NCBI GenBank assembly: GCA_004560375.1
Contig: SFVC01000048.1
Location: forward strand, 1-10,264
DNA: 10,264 bases
Reading direction: 5' to 3'
Source of the DNA: a bacterium
GTDB taxonomy: Bacteria; Bacillota; Clostridia; Oscillospirales; Oscillospiraceae
The notes under the pieces were generated by a model that searched no databases, had not been told where the DNA came from, and worked only from the letters and a program-made list of their open reading frames with translations. The position numbers and the translations under genes are program-made. This document shows, one piece after another, positions 6,560 to 10,264 of the stretch; positions within the stretch are counted from its first letter, which is position 1, and every line of letters starts with the position of its first letter.

Positions 6560-7320
6560 TACCACCACAGGCCCATCCCGGCGCCCAGCGCCCCCAGGGC
6601 GCACCCCGCCAGCATGGGGCCCGCCAGGGTCTCGCCGTCCAGCACCCGGGCCGCGTCGGCGTAGTAGTAGGGCGTGACAAAACGCAGCCAATCCAGGCCG
6701 CTGTCCAGGTTGATGAGGATGCCCGCGAAGTAGAGCAGGGCGGTCAACCCCATACCCAGCCCCAGCCCGCCCCGGCGCAGCAAGGCAGACAGCCCAAAGC
6801 ATAGCGCGCCCATCTCCAGCTGCATCAGCAGCAGGGCCCCGTGGTAGCGCAGCAGATCGCTCCAGTCCACCGATTCCCCGATGACTACAATGCCTCCCGC
6901 ACCGCAGGCCAGGCAGATCAGGTTCAGCCCCAGGATCAGCGCTACCAGCGCCGCCAGTTTCTCCAGGCAGACCCGCAGGCGGCTCACCGGATGGGTGAGC
7001 AGAAATTCCGCCGTGTGGCCGCCCTCCTCCCCCGCCAGCAACCCCATGGCGGTGACGGCGGCGTAAAGCGCCCCGCCCAAACCTAAGATATTGCCGCACT
7101 CCGTTCCATAGAATCCCAAAATGGTGCCGAATTGCAGCTTGTCCAGGCCAAAGGCGGCGGAAAAGTCCCCCATCCCGGCAAACAGCTCGGATACGTCCCC
7201 CATGGAGTCGGAGAAGGACGGGTACATCCCCACGCACACCGCCATCAATCCACCGATAATGGCGCTCCACACCAGAAAGCTCACGGCGCCGGCCCGTAGC
7301 TCCTTGCGAAAGATGGTCAT
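6538..7320 (-). CDS. ABC-2 type transporter permease
   Basis: This 260-residue membrane protein is likely the transmembrane partner of the ATPase encoded just upstream (4-bp ATGA overlap, 7317-7320). Six hydrophobic segments are visible at about 12-32, 78-97, 121-146, 160-181, 187-206 and 233-253. The segment G-E-E-G-G-H-T-A-E-F-L-L-T-H-P-V-S-R (about 97-114) is the conserved cytoplasmic motif after the second helix in ABC-2 exporters of the multidrug/antimicrobial-peptide type. The substrate cannot be told from sequence; export rather than import is the family norm, since no binding protein is encoded. The gene ends inside the 3' end of the convergent dehydratase gene, with no terminator between them. 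Confidence 0.85.
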   Translation of the reverse strand: MTIFRKELRAGAVSFLVWSAIIGGLMAVCVGMYPSFSDSMGDVSELFAGMGDFSAAFGLDKLQFGTILGFYGTECGNILGLGGALYAAVTAMGLLAGEEGGHTAEFLLTHPVSRLRVCLEKLAALVALILGLNLICLACGAGGIVVIGESVDWSDLLRYHGALLLMQLEMGALCFGLSALLRRGGLGLGMGLTALLYFAGILINLDSGLDWLRFVTPYYYADAARVLDGETLAGPMLAGCALGALGAGMGLWWYQRKDIA

Positions 7321-8009
7321 GACATCACCTTCCCCTCGTAGTAGTCAAAGAATCTGTTCTCGATGTCCAGCTCCGCCGTGGTTCCTTCCACCACCAACCG
7401 GCCCTCCCGGATGATGGCGGCCCGATCACAGTATCGCTGAACTTCATACAGCACGTGGGAGGACAGAAACACTGTGGCTCCCTCCCTCCGGCGGTTTTCC
7501 AGCTCCCCCCAGAAGGCCCGCTGCACCAGGGGATCCAGCCCGCTGGTGGGCTCGTCCAGAATGTACAGCCGGGGCCGGTGCTGCATGGCGCATACGATGG
7601 ATACCTTCTTGCGGTTGCCCAGGCTCAGCTCCCGGACGCGCTTCCGGACGTCCAGCTCCAGCGCCTCACACAGGCCGGCGGCCTGATCCCGGCAGTCCAG
7701 CCCGCGCAGGGCGGCGGACAGGCGGATCACCTCGCTGACCCGCATATCCGGATAAAACATGGCCTCGGAGGGCATATAGCCCACCTGGGCCAATATTTTC
7801 TGCCGTTCCCGCACGCAGTCCAGTCCCAGCACCCTGGCCGAACCGGCGGTGGGAGAGAGCAGGCCCAGCAGGGTGCGGATGGTGGTGGACTTGCCCGCCC
7901 CGTTAGGGCCGATGAAGCCGAAGCAGCTCCTCTCGGGAACGCGGAGGGTCAGCTCCGTCACCCCCCGGGCCTTGCCGTAGCTCTTGGTGAGATGGTCAAT
8001 CTGAATCAC
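7317..8009 (-). CDS. ABC transporter ATP-binding protein
   Basis: This 230-residue nucleotide-binding subunit powers the neighbouring permease. Walker A G-P-N-G-A-G-K-S-T is at 34-42, the signature is L-S-L-G-N (128-132) in place of canonical LSGGQ, Walker B with catalytic Glu is L-Y-I-L-D-E (148-153), the D-loop S-G-L-D follows, and the switch His is His185. These are typical of the single-domain exporters fused to no permease (CcmA/BcrA-like). The start is GTG at 8009, which overlaps the TGA of the regulator gene (GTGA, 8006-8009). A strong AAGGAGG site lies within the end of the regulator gene, so translation is coupled. The C-terminal 20 residues carry the acidic and aromatic F-F-D-Y-Y-E-G tail. 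Confidence 0.92.
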   Translation of the reverse strand: MIQIDHLTKSYGKARGVTELTLRVPERSCFGFIGPNGAGKSTTIRTLLGLLSPTAGSARVLGLDCVRERQKILAQVGYMPSEAMFYPDMRVSEVIRLSAALRGLDCRDQAAGLCEALELDVRKRVRELSLGNRKKVSIVCAMQHRPRLYILDEPTSGLDPLVQRAFWGELENRRREGATVFLSSHVLYEVQRYCDRAAIIREGRLVVEGTTAELDIENRFFDYYEGKVMS

Positions 8010-8626
8010 AGGTATTCCTCCTTATAGAGATTCTGCCGCAGCATATTCGCGTATTTCTGGTACTCCCCGAACAGGGCGTCGATCTCCTGGGCGGTGCAGG
8101 CCCCGGTCTCCGCCAGCATCCCCTCGGCGGCCAGCATCAGCAGCCGCACCACCGTCTTGGGATCTACCCCATCCTTGAACTTGTACAGATCCATCCGGCT
8201 GAGGAACTCATCGGTGGACTGGGCCAGCACGTCGTCCAGCTTTTTCCGCAACTTCGGGGTGAGGATGCTGTCCCGCTCGTAATAGGCCCGCATGACGAAC
8301 CGAAACATCCCCGGCATCCGCCGCACCATGCCCATCTTGATCTCCTGACCCTTCTCCAGCGCCAAAAAGAAATCCCGCTCCTCGAAATACCGAAAGGAGG
8401 ACAGGAACGTCTCCATACAGGCGTCGATGGCGTGCTGGAACAGGTAGAGGTACAGCTCCCGCTTATCCTTGAAATAGTGGAACAGCAGGCCCTTGGACAC
8501 CCCCGCCCGCTTCGCGATAGAGTCCGCCGACGTCTTTTTGAAGCTGCCCTCGCCGAACTCCACCATGGCGCTGTTCCGGATGAGATCCTGCCGCTCCTGG
8601 GGGAGCTTGAAAAATTTCTGATTCAT
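8006..8626 (-). CDS. TetR/AcrR-family transcriptional regulator
   Basis: This 206-residue protein has the N-terminal TetR DNA-binding domain (about 8-60): helix 1 with Q-E-R-Q-D-L-I-R-N-S-A, then the helix-turn-helix T-S-A-D-S-I-A-K-R-A-G-V-S-K-G-L-L-F-H-Y-F and the K-D-K-R-E-L-Y-L-Y-L extension. The C-terminal ligand-binding half is all helical and not assignable to a ligand. ATG at 8626 is chosen because GGAGG lies about 9 nt upstream and the first residues match the family start; the frame is open for 122 more codons, but that part runs through the promoter and the hairpin region. As first gene of the operon with a palindrome in its promoter, it probably represses itself and the two ABC genes until an inducer binds. 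Confidence 0.9.
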   Translation of the reverse strand: MNQKFFKLPQERQDLIRNSAMVEFGEGSFKKTSADSIAKRAGVSKGLLFHYFKDKRELYLYLFQHAIDACMETFLSSFRYFEERDFFLALEKGQEIKMGMVRRMPGMFRFVMRAYYERDSILTPKLRKKLDDVLAQSTDEFLSRMDLYKFKDGVDPKTVVRLLMLAAEGMLAETGACTAQEIDALFGEYQKYANMLRQNLYKEEYL

Positions 8627-8648
8627 AGCCCGCCCTCCTCTCCTCCTT

Positions 8649-8677
8649 ACCATACCGCCGTTGACCAAATCGGTCAA
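8649..8677 (-). promoter_or_regulatory. Promoter of the TetR-ABC operon
   Basis: On the minus strand a -35 TTGACC (8677-8672) and a -10 TATGGT (8654-8649) are separated by 17 nt, with the regulator start codon 23 nt beyond the -10. The palindrome at 8661-8677 occupies the -35 and part of the spacer. Confidence 0.7.
8661..8677. promoter_or_regulatory. Palindromic operator (TTGACC-N5-GGTCAA)
   Basis: A perfect 6-5-6 inverted repeat, read TTGACCgatttGGTCAA on the minus strand, covers the -35 hexamer and spacer of the TetR-ABC promoter. Odd-length palindromes of about 15-17 bp with TGACC/GGTCA arms are common TetR-family binding sites. Its location predicts repression by steric block of RNA polymerase. 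Confidence 0.75.
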
Positions 8678-8695
8678 GGCCCTAAATCTAATTTG

Positions 8696-8719
8696 TGCCG
8701 GGCAGGTTTCGTCCCGGCA
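8696..8719. repeat. Inverted repeat upstream of the TetR promoter
   Basis: TGCCGGG and CCCGGCA form a perfect 7-bp stem around a 10-nt spacer, about 20 bp upstream of the -35. No T-run follows on either strand. It might be a further protein site or part of the structured stretch to the right. Confidence 0.35.
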
Positions 8720-8827
8720 AAGGGCAGGCAGAACACGCGGAGGCGTCAGAAACGGCAAAAAAGAAAAGCCCTGCAATCCAAAACGAATTACAAGACTATT
8801 ACATGACTTTTGTGTCTTTCCTTGAGC

Positions 8828-8850
8828 AAAAGATCCGGGCAAAGCCCGGA
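8828..8850 (-). terminator. Terminator-like hairpin, minus strand
   Basis: Read on the minus strand, TCCGGGC-TTT-GCCCGGA is followed directly by TCTTTT. It would block minus-strand transcripts coming from the right before they reach the TetR promoter. Confidence 0.4.
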
Positions 8851-8916
8851 ACCCAGCCGCCCGCAGGGCGGCCCCCCAACCGTGAGCCCAGCGCAGCGGG
8901 TCGCGGTTGGAAGCGA

Positions 8917-8980
8917 AGAAATTCCCGCCAGCGTGCAGTTTTCGCCGCAAGGCGGAAAGGTCACGGTGGCGGGAATTTCT
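8917..8980. repeat. 64-nt near-palindrome with GNRA-type loop
   Basis: This is the largest hairpin of the array. A perfect 14-bp outer stem is followed inward by one G-G mismatch, a 4-bp CGTG/CACG stem, a small internal loop, a T/A stretch, and a CGCC/GGCG stem closed by GCAA. The layered stem with a stable tetraloop on the plus strand argues for a selected structure rather than chance in GC-rich DNA. Confidence 0.65.
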
Positions 8981-9009
8981 GAGCTGGTACACCCAGACTC
9001 CCCAAAATC

Positions 9010-9041
9010 GAACCCTGTCGCTTCGGCGGCGGGGTTCTTTT
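9010..9041 (+). terminator. Terminator-like hairpin with TTCG loop, plus strand
   Basis: GAACCC (9010-9015) pairs with GGGTTC (9032-9037), enclosing CGC-TTCG-GCG, and a short run of T follows. It would stop plus-strand transcription entering the phage genes from the left. The T-run is short, so efficiency is uncertain. Confidence 0.4.
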
Positions 9042-9100
9042 CGACCCTGAATGTCTTGGTTTTGCAGGAAGTCAGGTTATAGGCTGTTGTGATTTTGTAG

Positions 9101-9296
9101 CCGTCAGGCTTGTCCCATATCACCCTGATCGGCGTATTGATTGCCAACAGTAAGACTCAGGCCGTCATGGAAACCAAGGTGGACGAGCTTACCCGTGAGG
9201 TAAGGGAACACAACAAGTATGCCCGTGGTCGAGGAACAGATCAAGGCCATCAATCACCGCATTGAGGACTTGGAGGAATACCACAAAGGGGCGTAA
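9101..9296 (+). pseudogene. Phage XhlA-like lysis protein remnant, 5'-truncated and frameshifted
   Basis: From about 9119 the frame reads I-T-L-I-G-V-L-I-A-N-S-K-T-Q-A-V-M-E-T-K-V-D-E-L-T-R-E-V and continues to R-E-H-N-K. The next part, M-P-V-V-E-E-Q-I-K-A-I-N-H-R-I-E-D-L-E-E-Y-H-K-G-A-stop, lies in another frame starting near 9221. Together they resemble the short phage lysis-cassette proteins (haemolysin XhlA-like, one membrane segment plus coiled coil) that precede holin genes in Firmicute phages. Intact relatives usually have a few more residues (like F-A-R-R) where the frame shifts, so loss of about 11 nt is the likely cause. The N-terminal end is missing too: a stop lies at 9098-9100, and the sequence left of about 9115 does not look phage-derived. 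The order, followed by the holin-like gene and the endolysin, supports the call. Confidence 0.65.
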
Positions 9297-9307
9297 AGCG
9301 AAAATTC

Positions 9308-9414
9308 AGTGAGTTTAGTGAATGATTTGGGCTTTTTCCTACAAAGTCCTCTTATAGAACGCTCTCTATAAGGGAGTTTATACGAAAATGGCTCGATTAT
9401 TCACTAAACTCACT
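9308..9414. repeat. 16-bp perfect inverted repeat flanking an inner hairpin
   Basis: AGTGAGTTTAGTGAAT (9308-9323) and its exact reverse complement (9399-9414) stand 75 nt apart, filling the gap between the XhlA-like remnant and the holin-like gene. Inside is an 8-bp stem CTTATAGA/TCTATAAG (9351-9358, 9365-9372) with a 6-nt loop. Each arm also contains a small direct repeat of AGTGA. The arms could be protein-binding sites controlling the lysis genes, or terminal repeats of a roughly 107-bp miniature element. Confidence 0.7.
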
Positions 9415-9434
9415 AAAACGAAAGGAGAAGTCTC

Positions 9435-9647
9435 ATGGAGATTATCAGAAAGCGTATCGCAAATCTGTTGTCGGTCAAAAGTCTGGTGACGATTGTGCTG
9501 ACCATCGTCTTTGCGTACATGGCTGTGACCGGCAAGATCAGTCAGGATTTCATGACCATCTATGCCGTCATCATTGCGTTCTACTTCGGAACGCAGTCTC
9601 AGAAGGCGCAGGACATTTTGGATAACAACGAGAGTAAGGAGGGTTGA
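9435..9647 (+). CDS. Small phage holin-like membrane protein
   Basis: This 70-residue protein has two hydrophobic segments (about 15-33 and 38-53), a basic N-terminus (M-E-I-I-R-K-R) and a charged tail ending D-N-N-E-S-K-E-G. Size, topology and position just before an endolysin gene fit a phage holin, which forms the membrane lesion that lets the endolysin out. The start ATG at 9435 has AAAGGAG 8-9 nt upstream. The frame is undamaged, unlike the genes on both sides. A specific holin family cannot be named from sequence alone. Confidence 0.75.
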   Translation: MEIIRKRIANLLSVKSLVTIVLTIVFAYMAVTGKISQDFMTIYAVIIAFYFGTQSQKAQDILDNNESKEG

Positions 9648-9650
9648 GCT

Positions 9651-10264
9651 ATGATGAAGTCGAGTGAGCTGGTCGCCAAGGTTACGGACATTGCCAAGCA
9701 CTACAAGACCCTGTATGTCATGGGGTGCTTTGGTGCGCCGATGACTGCGGCGAATAAGACCCGCTACACGCAAAATCATTCCTACAACAAGGCGGCAGCT
9801 CGGACGGCTATGATTATGGCGGCTTCCGATGACACCTTTGGCTTTGACTGCGTGAACCTTATCAAAGGTGTCCTGTGGGGTTGGACTGGCGACAAGAGCA
9901 AAGCCTACGGCGGTGCCAAGTATGCCGTGAACGGTGTACCTGACATTGGTGCTGACACCATGATTACCAAGTGTAAGGACGCTTCGTATTCCGGGTGGGA
10001 CAAGGTTGACCCCGGTGAGGTGGTTTGGACTGGCGGTCGAGTGTTCCCCTCGTTGGGCGAACAATGTGCAGATCACCGCTGTCGGCAATATCGGCAGCAA
10101 GGCGGGGTACAACACCCGCAACTGGAAAAAGCATGGTCATCTGCCCTATGTGACCTATGACATCGCTGTGACCGCTCCTGTTCAGCCTGAGACTGTCAAG
10201 CCGGAACCCGTGACCTCGGTCAAGGCAACCGGTATTGCTAAGTCCTTCAATAAATCTGTCGCCG
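9651..10264 (+). pseudogene. Phage endolysin (NlpC/P60-like), internally deleted and frameshifted; runs off right edge
   Basis: Starting at ATG 9651 behind AAGGAGG, the first frame gives a normal peptidase beginning, with T-F-G-F-D-C-V-N-L-I-K-G at 62-73 carrying the nucleophile Cys67, and continues to about 10033 (D-P-G-E-V-V-W). From about 10030 the homologous protein continues in another frame: G-L-A-V-E-C-S-P-R-W-A-N-N-V-Q-I-T-A-V-G, then Y-N-T-R-N-W-K-K-H-G-H-L-P-Y-V and a Pro-rich linker to the window edge. In intact relatives about 12 residues of the type M-D-G-H-I-G-V-Y-I-G-x-G join the two parts, so about 35 nt appear to be lost. That piece contains the expected catalytic His. The first frame instead ends at 10160 after about 40 unrelated residues. 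The enzyme should cut cell-wall peptide and is probably dead here. A cell-wall-binding domain would follow beyond the edge. Confidence 0.78.

Larger units (their letters stand above)
8834..9041. repeat. Run of five stem-loops (structured non-coding element)
   Basis: The interval between the TetR promoter and the phage genes (about 8690-9115) has no credible gene. It holds five consecutive stems: 8834-8840/8844-8850 (7 bp, loop AAA); 8856-8862/8866-8872 (7 bp, loop GCA); 8876-8882/8904-8910 (7 bp, with an inner CCC/GGG pairing); 8917-8930/8967-8980 (14 bp, with inner pairs CGTG/CACG and CGCC/GGCG closing on a GCAA loop); and 9010-9015/9032-9037 (6 bp, with inner CGC-TTCG-GCG). On the minus strand the first stem is followed by TCTTTT, and on the plus strand the last is followed by TTTT, so the array is bounded by outward-facing terminator-like hairpins. 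It could be a mobile repeat (MITE- or BIME-like), a structured RNA, or the end of a larger element. I cannot match it to a known RNA family. Confidence 0.6.

Noticed and set aside
8627..8992. A 122-residue N-terminal extension of the TetR regulator
   Set aside because: The extension runs through the promoter, operator and hairpin array. The ATG at 8626 has a ribosome binding site and matches the family start.
8788..9147. A 119-residue minus-strand frame across the hairpin array
   Set aside because: It reads through all the stem-loops and across the phage junction, with composition dictated by the repeats; I see no family resemblance or good ribosome binding site.
9378..10121. A 247-residue minus-strand frame opposite the holin and endolysin genes
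   Set aside because: It is antisense to genes with recognisable phage sequence and good ribosome binding sites; no motif of its own.
1..10264. CRISPR arrays, tRNA or rRNA genes, insertion sequences with transposase
   Set aside because: No regularly spaced repeats, cloverleaf-like sequence, conserved rRNA segments or transposase motifs were seen on either strand.

Overview
The window looks like a chromosomal segment of a high-GC Firmicute, most likely a gut Oscillospiraceae-type bacterium (Flavonifractor/Lawsonibacter-like). This is inferred from strong AGGAGG-type ribosome binding sites, GC-rich codons, a BlaI/M56 pair, a clostridial-type DegV protein and Firmicute phage lysis genes. No taxonomic marker is present, so this is an impression. 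Both edges are mobile-element territory, with ordinary chromosomal genes between them.

Left edge (1 to about 88): the first codons of a gene on the minus strand, with a good ribosome binding site, read like the N-terminus of a large serine recombinase. Immediately to its right a degV gene begins abruptly without its N-terminal part. The simplest reading is that an integrative element, lying mostly outside the window to the left, sits inside degV and that its recombinase end is at this border. degV ends at a strong intrinsic terminator.

Region 870-5302: a BlaI-type repressor and an M56 (BlaR1-type) membrane zinc protease form a two-gene operon with a 4-bp ATGA overlap. Its near-consensus promoter carries two TACA-n-TGTA BlaI-like operator boxes. 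The protease is very large (1325 residues). Its membrane and HEXXH portions look normal, but in place of the penicillin-binding sensor it has a roughly 980-residue extracellular part. That part contains four regularly spaced Asp/Asn-rich calcium-loop-like motifs and at least one clear internal duplication. This is the most interesting protein in the window.

Region 5303-6559: an orphan CDP-glucose 4,6-dehydratase gene behind its own promoter and a leader of about 110 nt. Its 3' end overlaps tail-to-tail with the next operon.

Region 8677 down to 6538 (minus strand): a TetR-type regulator, an ABC transporter ATPase and an ABC-2 type permease are chained by 4-bp start/stop overlaps. They are transcribed from a promoter whose -35 and spacer carry a perfect palindrome, the likely TetR operator. 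This resembles a self-regulated efflux operon.

Region 8690-9115: no convincing gene. It holds a run of five stem-loops within about 205 bp. The outer two are terminator-like and face opposite directions, and one is a near-palindromic 64-nt hairpin with a GNRA-type loop.

Region 9115-10264: a decayed prophage lysis cassette. It contains an XhlA-like coiled-coil gene without its 5' end and with an internal frameshift, an intact small holin-like gene, and an endolysin. The endolysin is frameshifted by an apparent deletion of about 35 nt that removes the segment expected to hold the catalytic histidine. A 16-bp perfect inverted repeat lies between the first two of these genes.
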